NCBI RefSeq assembly: GCF_018446385.1
Contig: NC_056002.1
Span: 27,638,636 to 27,702,635 of the forward strand
DNA: 64,000 nucleotides
Direction of reading: 5' to 3'
DNA from: Zingiber officinale
Taxonomy: Eukaryota; Streptophyta; Magnoliopsida; Zingiberales; Zingiberaceae
A program made the translations under genes and the position numbers. Shown here piece by piece: positions 11,875 to 23,509 of the stretch. The first letter of the stretch is position 1. Every line of letters begins with the position of its first letter. Below the pieces are notes generated by a model, which was not told the DNA's origin, ran no database searches, and was given only the letters and a program-made list of their open reading frames with translations.

Positions 11875-12202
11875 TTAAATTCTAATGTTTTTATCAGAAA
11901 GTTTTAAATTTCCATTTTAATTTATTGTAACTTCTCAAATCACACTTTTTCATATTTAAAGGGACCAATATTAAACATGCAAAAAATTGTATCATGTTAA
12001 TTTCTATTATTAGTTTGTCGAGATTCTTTAATCGACAAACTATTTCTTTTAACTTAATATTTTTTGTTATATTTTGAATTTCTAATTCACAAAAATATTT
12101 TGATAATATAAATTCTAACTTGATAAAATTTTTCGACAATATAATTTGTAAAACATCTTTCGGCAATGTTTCTACTTTGCAAAATTCGTTCGAAAAAATA
12201 TT
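11436..12202 (-). other. Non-coding AT-rich interior of family B element
   Basis: This 770-base AT-rich stretch lies between the gag remnant and the polypurine tract. It has a short (TA)n run near 11862-11876. A Leu/Ile-rich frame continues the gag tail with repeated 'KL-EF-LSKYFCELE'-like words, which suggests repeat-driven extension. No recognisable pol domain is present. Confidence 0.6.
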
Positions 12203-12850
12203 TTATAATTCGCAGAAATATTTTGTCATAAATTCTAATTTGTAAAAATCTGTTGATAGTAGATTTTCTAATTCGAAAAACTCTTTCGATGATATTTTGA
12301 TTGAATCACTCAATTGATTAGAAGTTAAAGTCCATACCTGACTTACCTTCTTGGTCATTGATTCTCCCTCTGTTGAATTGCTTTCTTCCGAAGATTCTCC
12401 CCCTTCATTGATGCTAATTGAAGAAGAGCTTTCTGTGTCCTTAGGATGAAATTCGACTGTTGGGGCTGTCGCGACACTTACCTTGGTTTCGGACTCTTCT
12501 GACGATGGATCGGTGTTGGATTCAACTTTGACTTGTTCTTCGTAGAGCTTTAAGAACTTTTCCCAAAGATCTTTTACGCTTTTATATTCGCCAACTCTAT
12601 TGAGATCTTCATTTGGAATTACGCTTAGAATGTGAAATTCTGCCTGAGCATTTGTCATACTCTCCTCACGTTGCTTCTCGATCCAGAGATATTTCTTGAT
12701 TTCTTCTCCATTCGTTGTCTTTGGTGCTTCAAAACAAGTTTTCATTATAAAAAAAATATCGAAATCAGAGTTTAGATATACCTCCATTTGTTTCTTCCAT
12801 AAAGAAAACTCCCCCTCGAATGTTGGTGGATAGATGCTATTTCCAGCCAT
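12203..12850 (-). CDS. Gag protein of family B element (partial)
   Basis: This 215-codon frame starts at ATG 12850, about 45 bases after the primer site. Residues 1-110 are a copia-type Gag N-terminal region (YPPTFEGEFSLWKKQMEVY, then VKDLWEKFLKLYEE). It aligns with the family A gag. From about residue 110 the chain becomes acidic and Ser/Glu-rich, then changes to repeated FYKLEF-type segments. No zinc knuckle follows, so the gag is truncated by an internal deletion. It may supply part of a capsid or be dead; pol would have to come from another element. Confidence 0.75.
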   Translation of the reverse strand: MAGNSIYPPTFEGEFSLWKKQMEVYLNSDFDIFFIMKTCFEAPKTTNGEEIKKYLWIEKQREESMTNAQAEFHILSVIPNEDLNRVGEYKSVKDLWEKFLKLYEEQVKVESNTDPSSEESETKVSVATAPTVEFHPKDTESSSSISINEGGESSEESNSTEGESMTKKVSQVWTLTSNQLSDSIKISSKEFFELENLLSTDFYKLEFMTKYFCEL

Positions 12851-12896
12851 CGTTTTGTTGCTTCAGGCGGCGGTTAGTCCTTCTGAGGCGTCCTCG

Positions 12897-12908
12897 GCTC
12901 TGATACCA
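12897..12908 (-). promoter_or_regulatory. tRNA-iMet primer-binding site, family B
   Basis: On the minus strand the sequence is TGGTATCAGAGC, an exact match to the usual plant site, two bases inside the 5' LTR. Confidence 0.9.
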
Positions 12909-12910
12909 CT

Positions 12911-13837
12911 TGTGGGACCGTTGCGGCCGGCTAGAAGGGGGGTTGGATAGCCTGCAAACATGAAAACAAAACCAACCTTGGTTACAACCGAGGAGGTTGT
13001 TAATCCAAGGAAGTTGAAGCACTAAAAACTCCTTCAAGCAGAGAAGCCTCTTACAACGTTGAAGCGCAGAAATAGAAGCTTAACTCTAAACTAAAGCACA
13101 CAAGCGTTGGAATTATAAATCTTGAGTTTGTTAAAAGCTTCTGGACCAAGGTTATATTTATAGCCTTGGTCGGGGTGCCCCGAAAAGTTCCGAGCGCCCT
13201 GGCGGGATAAAACTTTATCCCCCAACATCCAGATAGCGAAAGACTCGTTCTGGTCAAACTTCAAAGTCCGGGCGCCCCGGAGGGGTCCAGGCACCCCAGT
13301 CAGCTCCGGGCGCCCCGGAGGGAAATGTCAACCCCATTGACTTTTTCCAGCCCCGGTCTTCTACTCCGGCTCCGTTTATCTCAGACCGAGTCTTCTGCTC
13401 ACTTGGATGATTTATGCCATCCGGAATAGGGCTCACCCGAACCCAACTTCCGGTCTTCTCGAGCAGCCTTCTGCTCCGGCTTCTCGTCCCTCGAAATTAC
13501 TGTGTGCTTCCTTCTTAGCCGCCAGCGTACTCATCCGCAGTCTTCGTCCCTCGATCGCACCCCGTGCCGACCTTCTCGCTAGCTACGTCTCTTGCTCCCT
13601 GAGCAATCTTCCGCTCCAGCTTTCGTCCCTCACCACACGCTTCCTTCTCGTCCGCCGGTGTACTCTTTCGCAGCGCCTCGTCCCTCGAACGCACCGTGTG
13701 TCGTCCTTCTCACTAGCTGCGTCTTCCGCTCGAGTACATATGCTCCTAAGCTCCTGCACACTTAGACACCAGGTTAAAAACACACAGGACCTAACTTAAC
13801 TTGTTGATCACATCAAAACAATCTTGAGGTTCCAACA
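12911..13837 (-). repeat. 5' LTR of family B element
   Basis: It is 927 bp and bounded by TGTGGGACCG and GGTTCCAACA on the + strand. GGGCGCCC-type palindromes lie at about 13172-13325, just upstream (minus sense) of a TATAAATATAA TATA box at about 13153-13164. An inverted pair GGGATAAA/TTTATCCC lies between 13203 and 13222. Confidence 0.9.
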
Positions 13838-13842
13838 AGAAG
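13838..13842. repeat. Target-site duplication AGAAG (right)
   Basis: Second copy of AGAAG. It is followed by 'caccgagacgatg', the family A sequence that leads into gag. Confidence 0.92.
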
Positions 13843-15011
13843 CACCGAGACGATGACCGGACTTACAATCTACCCATCAAAGTTCGAGGAGGATTTCGCG
13901 GCATGGAAAAAATACATGGAGGTATTTTTCAAAAGAAACTTTGAATTACTCTTAATTATTAAATATGATTTTGTAGCCCTCAAAGACTAATAAGGATTTG
14001 AAAAAGAAGAGTACCAGTGGACTAAAAAGGATTAAGCCGACTTTGTAGTGAACGGATGAGCTGAGTTCCACCTGCTAAGCATACTTTCACCCCAGGAAGT
14101 TAATCGGATCAAAGATTATAAATCAGCAAAGGAACTTTGGGAGAAGTTCCTGGAGCTACACTAAGAAACGTCTGAAGCAAAGCTCGCGAGATGGAATCTG
14201 CTCCGGAACCAACTGACAAACCTCCGGATGGAAGAAGGCAAAACAGTCACACATCTGCCCTCAAGGATTAAAGAACTCATCACCGGACTCACAAAGTTAG
14301 AAGAAAAGGTAATGAACCAAGATTCATTAAGGTATGATTTAAATGCATTTCCTAGGACACTTGAGTGGACATCTATAGTTGACTCATTTTATATATCTAA
14401 AGACTTTGAAGTTAGTTCATTAGAAAATCCGTTTTCCACTTTTTGAACTTCACAAATCAAAATGTGCAGACTTACGAAACAAAGCAGACAAGACAACCCA
14501 TAACATAGCACTAAAAGCTAACCAAAAAGGTGAACCGGATCCATACTCCGAAGAATCAATCGACGAAGATGAAACAACATTATTAGTAAGAAAGTTTAAC
14601 AAGTTTATTAAATCTAATAAATTTAATAAGTGGTAGGTGAAAAAGTCCTTTAAGAGCAAAAGAAAGGTTCGATGCTACAACTGTCAAGAAAAATGACACA
14701 TTAAGGGCAACTACCCGAAACTAAATAAGAAGGAGAAAGACAAGGGCAATAGACCAACAAAGTCGGAGCACAAGAACTTGAAAGCTATATAGGATGAATC
14801 ATCGTCCTTCGAGTCAGAGATTGAAGCTTACGCTAGACTAGCTCTAATGGTAGACCACCAGAGAACACCAAAAGTTCCTTAAATATTAACATCGACAAAG
14901 GGGAAGGATCTTCAGAAGAAAACTGTAATGAAGGAGGAGCATCATAACACGAGGTAAGTGATGTATGACCCTTTCTCTCGAATAGTCTTTCCAATTTATT
15001 AAAATACTTAA
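13843..15011 (+). pseudogene. gag of family A unit 2, truncated
   Basis: This is the second copy of the gag seen at 164-1120, about 85-90% alike by eye and equally broken. Codons for the Gag start, the AKELWEKFLEL helix region and a damaged knuckle (CYNCQEK then a stop in place of Gly) are recognisable. The match to unit 1 ends at about 15007-15011, inside 'atttattaaaatactt', where unrelated DNA begins. The rest of unit 2 and its 3' LTR are missing. Confidence 0.8.
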
Positions 15012-16800
15012 TATAAGGTGCCCATCGGTTTCCCATATAATAGGACTCTCTCTTTATAAATATAAGCAATTGATATAGTGCATACTCATCCGTGAGTACC
15101 TCGTGAATATTTAGTGTTAATTTTTTTTAGGGCTTTGGTTTAGGATTATATATATAATAATTTTAAAGTGCTTTCCATTAAAATTAATATGATTGTAATT
15201 AGAGTTAAAAGAGTGTTTTAATATTAAAGTGCTCTATTTGTGTTATATCAATAATGCTAAAATAAAAATTTGAGATAAAAAATATGCCAGATTCACTTTT
15301 AAAACATATTTTTTAAAAAATATCTTTTTAATAAAAATGATAATAAAGTAGCCTTTTTTACTAAGGGGATTCGTCCGGAATACCCATGCAATTTAAAAGG
15401 AAGATAAATCATAAAAGACTTCATCCAATACAATGATCTTTTATATGATGATAAAAGATGAAAACATTTATTCTTAGTGTCACTCTTAATCTATCTCAGA
15501 TCAATATGGAAAAAATAAATTATGAACATCTATTAACTTTTGGAATAATAATTACAATTATCTTTTATATAGGATCATATGACTCATGATACATTTTGTA
15601 CAGATTAAAAATTAGCTTCATAGTCTATGAAAAAAACACCAGTAAATATCAACTATCATCGTCCCTACATAAGGTAGCCCTTTAACGTTTTTACACGTGG
15701 AGGAGAAAAGGACACCTTCTTAACAAATTTCAAGTCAGTTTTAGTTCCCGTGCCAATGGAGCATGCAAGCTGCATGCTGAATTCACTGGATTGGAAATTT
15801 GGAGATAAAATTATGTTCGAAGGAATTATTCTACACCAGATGAACTGGCATGGCAGCCCTACTTGATCCACCAGACAAAGGTTCCATGTTCCATATAATA
15901 TTTGCATTTGTTCTTATTCATCAGGTCACTATGCTAATTATCAGATTCAACTAAATAACCTGGGAATTATCCGACGAAGGATCCACTTGTGCTTAGTGGT
16001 GCACACAGTTATCATCATCATCAACTGAGTTAGTTTTTTTTTTTTTTTTTTTTTTTTTTTGTTTATTCTAATCCATGCTGCAATTTGACACAAGCTAAGC
16101 GGAATACAACTATTCGCGACATGTTTCTAGCATCAATTCTTCCTCTGTTATAAAGACTGTTGATTCTTGTGTGCATTGTCGACGTCCATGGCTAATTGAA
16201 AGATTGCCTTGGTCCAAACTGCTTTTTCTTTGTTCCAAAGGTTACTTGGGGCAAAAATTCTACATTAGAGTGATGGTTTTGGGGGTGATTCTATAAACTC
16301 AGTGCATCTAAGGATGTCCTCCTCTATACCTTGGCCACTTGCACTAATGGGTAGTAGTCCATGTTGACCTAGGGACGAATTGACAGGAGCATTAGAGGTG
16401 AGTGAATCGTCTTTTACTACATGTAACTATAACAATTTATTGAACTACACGTCTAAATTTTCCAAATATTCAAATCAAGACGCTGATTTCCCAGCATACC
16501 TCTCGGCCCTCTGTCATCTACCTTCCTCCTCTCTCATAAAGCTCCACATGTACTCAAATAGTGTCACAAACACTATCTATCCTTCAATTATCTAAGCTAA
16601 TCATTCACCAAAAATCAACCAAGATTATGCTATAGACTAGACATTGCACTAAGACTCCCAAAGTGTGCCCAAATGCTCTTCCCTAATCCACTTTTCAAGA
16701 TTCCAATCCACTTTGTCCACCTACAAATCCACTTCCAATAATCCAATGATTCCCAAGCAACATGTAACAAAAGAATCTTATGAGATTTGAGTACTTAATT
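15012..16800. other. Intergenic DNA upstream of the WAT1-related gene
   Basis: AT-rich DNA with no coding region I can support. It contains a 27-base T run at 16034-16060 and, near 16690-16770, several 'aatccactt' and 'ccaat' words repeated upstream of the promoter. Short open frames here have no family resemblance. Confidence 0.6.
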
Positions 16801-16801
16801 G

Positions 16802-16809
16802 TATTTATA
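16802..16809 (+). promoter_or_regulatory. TATA box of the WAT1-related gene
   Basis: TATTTATA lies 49 bases before the start codon at 16851. It leaves room for a start site about 30 bases downstream and a very short leader. CCAAT words lie 40-110 bases further up. Confidence 0.55.
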
Positions 16810-16850
16810 GGCACGGGCGGTTCTATCACTTCCGAACTCCTCTTCCAAAC

Positions 16851-18492
16851 ATGGCACCCTCAATGACACACATAAGAGAAATTTGTAGGAGGTTTAAGGC
16901 TCACATACTCATGACGATAGTTCAGATAGGATACACAATTCTCTACTTCGTCACCGAGGCTTCCTTCAACCGGGGATTGAATCCCCACATATACATCACC
17001 TATAGACACTTGGTTTCGACCTTGGTCATGTGGCCTCTTGCTTATTTCCTTGAGAGGTACAAAGAAATTTTCTCAAAGTAATAAAGTAGACTCTTCAATT
17101 CATACATTGTTCTCTTCTGACTAGTTTTTTCGGTGTATTGATGTAGGAAATTAAGACCCAAGCTTACATTGGCATTGCTCTTGGAGCTATGTGTGCTTTC
17201 CCTTCTAGGGTGAGAAAATAACCCTGTTATTTCAGTTTATATAGTATGAATACTTCAGCTAATAGTGGTGTTGTCTCTTATCATGTTTACAGGATCAGCT
17301 TGACCCTAAACATGTACTTTGCAAGCTTAGAATACACATCTCCTACCTTTGTGGCTTCCATGGTCAACACCATTGCTGCCATGACCTTTATCATTGCTAT
17401 TCTACTCAGGTAATATCTTACGATACACGCGAATATCTCTCTCCTTATCTCCTCGCAATGACAAAGTCTTGGTTCAGATTCGAGCATCTCGATATTAAAA
17501 GCCCCAGAGGAGTGGCCAAGGCTGTGGGCACTCTAGTGTCGTTGGTAGGTGTTACGATCATGACACTTTACAAAGGACCAGCAATGAGGAATTTTTGGGG
17601 AGCACTGATCCACATCCAGGGAAATGCCATCCATGAGAGCTGGTTGAAGGGATCGATTCTCACTGTGGCAAGCTGCATCACTTGGTCCATATGGTACATA
17701 ATGCAGGTATTTCATCCCCTCTCATTACTGAACTAAGCTAGCACTGAAACAGCTGCTCAGAGAACAAAACTGAAAAATCATCTGCAGGCAGTGACATTGA
17801 AGAGATATCCAGCACAGCTTTCACTGACTGCATGGATGAGCCTCATTGGAGCTGCACAATCAGCCATCTTCACAGCCTTTGTGCAGCACAAACCAGCTGC
17901 ATGGAAGATTGGATTCGACATTAAACTCTGGAGCATCTTGTATGGAGTAAGTACCCTTTACGACAGAGCAGAACCTGTTTGATCATCCTCTGATACAGTA
18001 ATTTTAAGTTTGAGTTTCACAGTTTCTTTTCTATTCAGGGAGTTGTTTGCTCTGGTTTAATCATCTACATACAGCTCTGGTGCACTGAGCAAAAGGGACC
18101 AGTCTTTGTGACCATGTTCAACCCCCTCTCCACAGTCATGGTTGCACTTCTAGCTTACTTTGCCTTTGGCGAAAGACTGTTTCTCGGAAGGTAAGTTTTT
18201 GAGACTTGGGTATCGAAGATTTGGATGATTTAATCAGAATCACTAACATTGATTGATAACTTTTTTTTTGTTTTGTTTTTATTATTTATGTAGCATCATT
18301 GGGGGGATCATTGTGATTGTTGGACTATACTTGGTGCTTTGGGGGAAAGACAGAGATCAAGAAAAAGAAATGAGAGCTGAGGAGGCTTCTTTTGTGGCTA
18401 ATGGAAGAGGTAGAGAACAGAGCAATGATTCTTCTGATAGCCCTGCCACTGATGGCAAAAGAGACAGCGTGAAGAGATATGAAGAGGTTTAA
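16851..18492 (+). CDS. WAT1-related protein (EamA/DMT-family transporter), complete
   Basis: I reconstruct seven exons: 16851-17056, 17147-17209, 17293-17409, 17478-17706, 17788-17946, 18039-18190 and 18294-18492. All introns are GT-AG and the phases join to a 1125-nt CDS of 374 aa. The product belongs to the plant drug/metabolite transporter group (nodulin MtN21, UMAMIT/WAT1). It has about ten membrane helices in two EamA halves; members move amino acids, auxin or other small metabolites across the plasma or vacuolar membrane. Recognisable family stretches are the YRHL-V-T-V-W-PLAYFLER end of exon 1, RPKLTLALLLE in exon 2, LEYTSPTFVASM in exon 3, and KGPVF--MF-PL in exon 6. A polar, acidic C-terminal tail of about 45 residues faces the cytosol. 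The substrate cannot be told from sequence. Nothing looks broken. Confidence 0.93.
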
Positions 18493-19659
18493 GAATGCAT
18501 GGTAAATTTTTCAGCTATTCTTTTGAGATTGATATCTAATATATGATGTTTGTTTCTTTCATGTATTTCAGTTGAATTGTTGTGAGACTAAATATTTCAA
18601 ATTCTTAAGTTTTATTCTGTGAGAATAAATATTAAGGCTTCTACCAAGTTACTATTCTGTGAGAAAACATATTTCAAAATTATTCTTACAATCAAATAAC
18701 TAACTATTTATTTCAGAAAAATCTATGAGAAACAGAGCAGATTCGCACTAACCAAACAGACACAAGATGTCATTGCAATCACCTTGATGTCCTTGTTACT
18801 ATAGCCCCGGGCTCACTTATCCCCTTCTCATGGTCATCATCCAATCTTTGCATTCATAAGCCCTCATGAGTGACACATAGTAATAAAGCATCCAGAAGAA
18901 CAATAAGAGAACCAAAGTTCAATAGACGAATCAGAGAGAAAAAAAACATCTACTACCCTTTATATTCTCTGGACCTCCAAGGAAACATTATCATCGTGTA
19001 AGAGGCTGCCACTACTCTAAATCTATCGTGCTCTTTCACGACACTAAAATACAATTAGCATAAGATTTATCCTCAAGTTTGGCAACTTTATAACTCAAAT
19101 GATTTAGGATAAAGTGAGGCAAACTGTTCCCCATCCTTTCTTTCTCCTCTTTTCTCTAACCAACACAAGCTAAAAAACGATACGATCTTACGCTACCGAT
19201 GAAGTAGGCACATGCAGCATCAAATTATTACATCCAAGAAACTCTTCTGGCTTTGAGAACATGAGATGGCTAGCCATACCAAAAGCACATTCCCAGGTGA
19301 GATAAGCATGATAGAAATATATCATAACTTCTCTGCGTTGCTATATCTAAAATAAGAGAAGTTTACAACACTAGAAACAGGGAAAGCGTACGGTAACAGT
19401 TGAACTAGATTTAACCGAGAAGATGATTCTGCTCATGGAATGGTTCTTTCAGAACTCCAGAAAGGTAATTCCTTGCTCTTCCGTCCAAAACACCCGTTGT
19501 TTATCAAAATACAAACATCTGAAACATGAACTTGAAATGCCAAGCAAGTATACAGGAAAAAATAAAGAAGTTAGACCTTTCATGTTAGATCGAAAATCAA
19601 ACACAAGTTGAAATGATTGAGTTTGCTCACTTTTAAGCAGCTTCATTTTCACTTGCCCA
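18493..19659. other. 3' region between convergent WAT1-related and translin genes
   Basis: The two genes converge here. It holds the WAT1-related 3' UTR, with an AATAAA poly(A)-like signal at 18624-18629, and the presumed translin 3' UTR on the minus strand. I see no further coding sequence. Confidence 0.65.
18624..18629 (+). terminator. Possible poly(A) signal of the WAT1-related gene
   Basis: AATAAA lies about 130 bases after the stop codon, preceded by T-rich sequence. Its position fits a plant near-upstream element. Confidence 0.45.
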
Positions 19660-22600
19660 TTAAGCTTGGGTGTTCTGCTCCTGTATCGAGTCCCCAGGTC
19701 CTAGTCCTCTGATCTTCACATCATAGTAAACCTCTTCGACTCTTCGTAAATCATACTTCATTCCTGGCAAAAGCATCAAAGATTAAGTGAAAAGTGCTTG
19801 GCATTATATTTCGAGAAGGAAAATGTCTAATGTTTAGAAACAAGGAACCTACCATCAAATTTCTTCCGCAAAAAGTCATTTCGCAGGTTAAGCATTCTAA
19901 AAGCAGCATGAAGATCAGTTAAGAACATAAGCACCTTCCTTGGGCAATCATAGTTCCCAGCAGTTACCTGGTTGACCACATATCTTGGCTAAGGAAGAAT
20001 AAATATGTCAGTACTTGAAATTCATCTCAACACACAAAATTAACTTAAGGTGAGCAAAATACTCCAAAAGTTCAATTCAGTGCATCTTTTGCTCACAAAG
20101 ATAATGGAATTTGTAGAATGTTGACAGACACAAATTTTTTTAAAAAAATGACTACCTCTCAAACAAGAGCATAGGAACTATTTATGCCTAGGTTGTTTAA
20201 ACAAACTGTGAAAGGTCTAACCAAAAAGGAGAAGATAAAACTAATAAAACAGGCCCATAACAGCTAAGACATGACCATTATAAGAACATAAATGCAATAC
20301 TAGCAAAAGATGAGGCGACACCACAAATGGCAATCTCTTGGATGAGTTCAAGGTTCTCCGTGAGGCGATGTTCATAGCAGACAGAGGGACTGATAATGGA
20401 GAGAAGCAAAGCACTTGACAAGGGTTCTAGAGCAACCATTGGACATCACCATGGAGGTCGCACATTGATAGACAGGGAATCCTGGTCAAGGAGAAGAGGA
20501 TTCCCTTGCTAAAGACTTTGTGCTAGATATTGCACTGGAAGAAAGTGCCTCATAGGGTACAGCAAGCATATCAAGTAGAAGACAAGTATATCTGAAGGAA
20601 AGATGTATGTCACAGTTTGATTGACCCTCTTTTGGATGTAGCAGACTGAGAATAGACCTTTTCTTCAGAGTGATTGCAACAAAAAACCTCGCCCAAGAAG
20701 ACAGACTGATTTTGTTTACTATGCTAATGTGAGAAGAATACTACTGCATTGATGTTAATATCAACAGACAACTTACATGGAATATCTAGGACTTAACCCT
20801 CTACTCTATACCTAAAACATCCAATGCGAGCCTAAACCCACAACCCCTAAAACATTCATATGAATAAAAGTTCAAAATATTAATAATGTTCTATGAGGCG
20901 TATAGTTCACTGAATCAAAGGAAAGGAATTTTTACCAATTCATTGGACATGAAACATAATCCTGCAACAATGAAAAATGGGTGTCAGTATGATGGATATG
21001 TCAGCATTTTACACAAATTCTTAATTGACCAAGAGCATGTAAAAACACATATAAAAACAAATAAACGTGTGTGTAAAGAATACACTATAAACCGTCATGT
21101 GAAACTGTAATTTTCTATGATCAGTAGATACATAACTTATTTGCAGTTTTTGTTTCCTGCCCTTTCTTGACAAGCCAAAGTTGTTGTCAATGTTTGGTAC
21201 ATCTCTGGAAAGTCACAGCTTCCACTTTTTTAAGATCTGACCTCCTGAATTTTGACCTTAATTCCCAACTGAATGGAACAGTTTGACAAATTTGGACAGA
21301 AACCTAGATCATCTCATCCTCATATTCTTTGAATATGGAGACCAAGATGAGCAAAAAATCTATTTTAACTTCTTCACAAAATAAGATAGCTATAATTTGA
21401 GTAATTACAACTCGCAAACATTAATTTCACAGAATCATATGATCCAAGGACTGAATTGGATTTTCCAACTTGAAGAATAGAAAGCCAATTATTCAATGTC
21501 AGAGAGCTTTAATATTTTACTTTTGGGTTTGACTGGCTTGTCACATTTCTTAGTACAGTAAACATGACTCTCTAGTATGTTCTGCAATCTTTCAAATGAA
21601 AACTTTAACATCATATGCTACATTGCAGGTATCGTGCCATGATAAAATCATCAGCAGTTGATGCTACTTTATGCACACTTTTCAACCACACTAGTCAGAT
21701 GGAGCATCCAAAAGCATCAAAATAAAAATTTGATCAAACACAACTAGTATGATAAAAACAAAAGATATTCATGGACAGATAAAATAGAGAGAGAAGATTC
21801 TAGAGTCATGTGTGATCATCTTTTGTCGCTAGGTTAAAAGGAATGTTTCTATGATAACTTGCAGACATGTAGATAACCAAACTGCAAGAAAACATGTGCA
21901 GACTATGTCATGAAAGTCAACTAACCGATAAGATAATCTTCAATGTCCAGACCAAATTCGGAATTGTCCACTACACAGAAGCACATAGCATACACAGCAC
22001 ATCAGAAATTTTTCATGAATATTGAAGAATTGTAAACCAGATAAACATAAAACAGAAAAATTGGCAGTGATAGCACTTCTCTATTCGTCATAGTTCATAA
22101 AAAGATATTGCTATCAAAAAAATTTTAGTCGATTTATACACTAGGTGCTACAATTGTCTCCTTTTTTTCTTTGATGTGTTGTATAAATTGTCACAAACAA
22201 TTTTGATATGTAGTAGCATCAAGGGAATTCTAGTCTCAACTGATAGCTAATATTTTTTCATTGTAACAAAACAAGAATCTAAAATATTGAAAGTCAGAAA
22301 GGATGGTCATCAGATAGAATCATATTAGAAGCCTCACATCCAAGTTTTTTCTCAGCTTCCGCATGTACAAGAAGATTGCCAGTTTCCAACCAGTGAAGGA
22401 ATGCGATGAGTGATACTGATGTCTGTGTCTCACTCCTCCAATCACCGTGATACCTAACATTAAATTAAAGCCCCATTGTAGGCGTTCAAATGAGAAACGA
22501 AAGAGCAATGCCGAAACCAAAAAGAATCTTCTCACCTGTAATACTGTCCGGGGCATTCACGCAGAATATCAGTAAGCTTATGGAATACTCCCTTCAACAC

Positions 22601-23109
22601 TTCGATCTGAGCCCTAGCCTTGTCCAATACTTCTGCAACTCAACATAGCCATAAAAAAATCAGAAACACTTCCAAATCCTAGTGGAAAAAGAAAAAAAAA
22701 CCTACAAAAAGAAGAAGGGAAAGATTGAAGTGCACAGTGGATAAAGGGAACCTGAGTTGGGAGCTGTGTGATGGACGAGGAGAAGACTGGAATGCATTAG
22801 CCGGACAGCGGCCTCGAGCTCCATCACGACCGCGCGGATGCGTTCCCGAACGTTGCCCGACTCCTCGAGCTGGACGCGGAAATCATCGAACTGCTTCTCA
22901 AACGAGGAAGACTCTAGAAGGGAAACAGCTGCGGAGGGAGGAGTCGCTGCCGGCGAGTGATTCGACATCGGCGGCAAGGCCGAAAACAAGCGGCGGAGAG
23001 GGGAGGGAGGGTTTCGTGGAAGGAAAGGAGCAAGAGCCGGCGATAGACGGGAGGAAACGGCGGAAGAAGCGGCAAAGAGCGGAGCAACGACACGGAACGC
23101 CCCTCTCAT
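19660..23109 (-). CDS. TSN: Translin family protein, complete
   Basis: Seven minus-strand exons: 22752-23109, 22536-22632, 22338-22453, 21926-21970, 20936-20961, 19853-19988 and 19660-19763. All introns are GT-AG, and the 882-nt CDS encodes 293 aa. Translin is an all-helical protein that forms octameric rings and binds single-stranded DNA/RNA; with TRAX it makes the C3PO ribonuclease. Family stretches include FEKQFDDFRVQLEES and IRAVVMELEA (exon 1), HGDWR and FLHWLETG (exon 3), GLDIEDYLIG (exon 4), and RMLNLRNDFLRKKFDGMKYDLRRVEEVYYD (exons 6-7, split by an intron). Residues 1-47 before an internal Met48 are Arg/Ala/Ser/Pro-rich with no acidic residue, like an organelle transit peptide. Starting at Met48 would give a cytosolic form. 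The Arabidopsis protein is of similar length and also has an extension. Confidence 0.93.
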
Positions 23110-23509
23110 TGACCTAAATAACAGTGGAAAAGTTACTTCAGCCGCCGCTACGCCTTTTAACTCATCGCCGTTCCTTCATCGTCAAAAATACCTGCGCGAG
23201 CCGAAAATGGAAAACGCTAATTGCACGTACTAAACATAGAAAATTATGCTCCATATTTATTCGTAAGAAAATTCATCTACGTCCAGGATTAGTCTTGTAA
23301 AACAAGAAATCAAGAATCGGCCCCGTCCCTGGCAAAGTACACTATTTCTTTTTACCACAGCCCAGCCGAGGCAAATTAGTATTTATAATTACCGTAAAAG
23401 ATGATATGCCTCGCTCTGGAGCAACTATTTTATGCGATGTAGAAGAAAGATAAAATTTTTTATCCAGTACCCTAGAACAGTGATCCTTTGAGACGAGTGA
23501 CCCACGGTG
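23110..23509 (-). promoter_or_regulatory. Upstream region of the translin gene
   Basis: This is about 400 bases before the translin start codon. It is GC-richer in the first 100 bases (likely 5' UTR) and AT-rich beyond. I find no clear TATA box. It ends where the foldback element begins. Confidence 0.4.

Larger units (their letters stand above)
10471..13837 (-). mobile_element. Gag-only LTR retrotransposon, family B (minus orientation)
   Basis: This 3367-bp element has a 951-bp 3' LTR (10471-11421) and a 927-bp 5' LTR (12911-13837), and is flanked by AGAAG. Read on the minus strand the LTRs run TGTTGGAACC...CGGTCCCACA. The primer site is at 12897-12908 and the polypurine tract at 11422-11435. 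The 1.49-kb interior has only a partial gag and no pol. It matches the description of TR-GAG-type non-autonomous elements. It inserted into family A unit 2. Confidence 0.92.

Noticed and set aside
13407..13799. 130-codon Ser/Leu-rich open frame on + (also 11011-11367 on -)
   Set aside because: It lies fully inside the family B LTR and arises from its GC-rich tandem duplication.
16380..16595. 71-codon open frame on + upstream of the WAT1-related gene
   Set aside because: There is no family resemblance or splice context. It could be an upstream leader frame, but nothing supports translation.
20886..21110. 74-codon open frame on + in a translin intron
   Set aside because: It overlaps translin exon 5 in antisense and has no recognizable domain.
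22725..23117. 130-codon open frame on + antisense to translin exon 1
   Set aside because: It is a shadow of the GC-rich translin coding exon. The minus frame has clear translin homology and matching splice phases.
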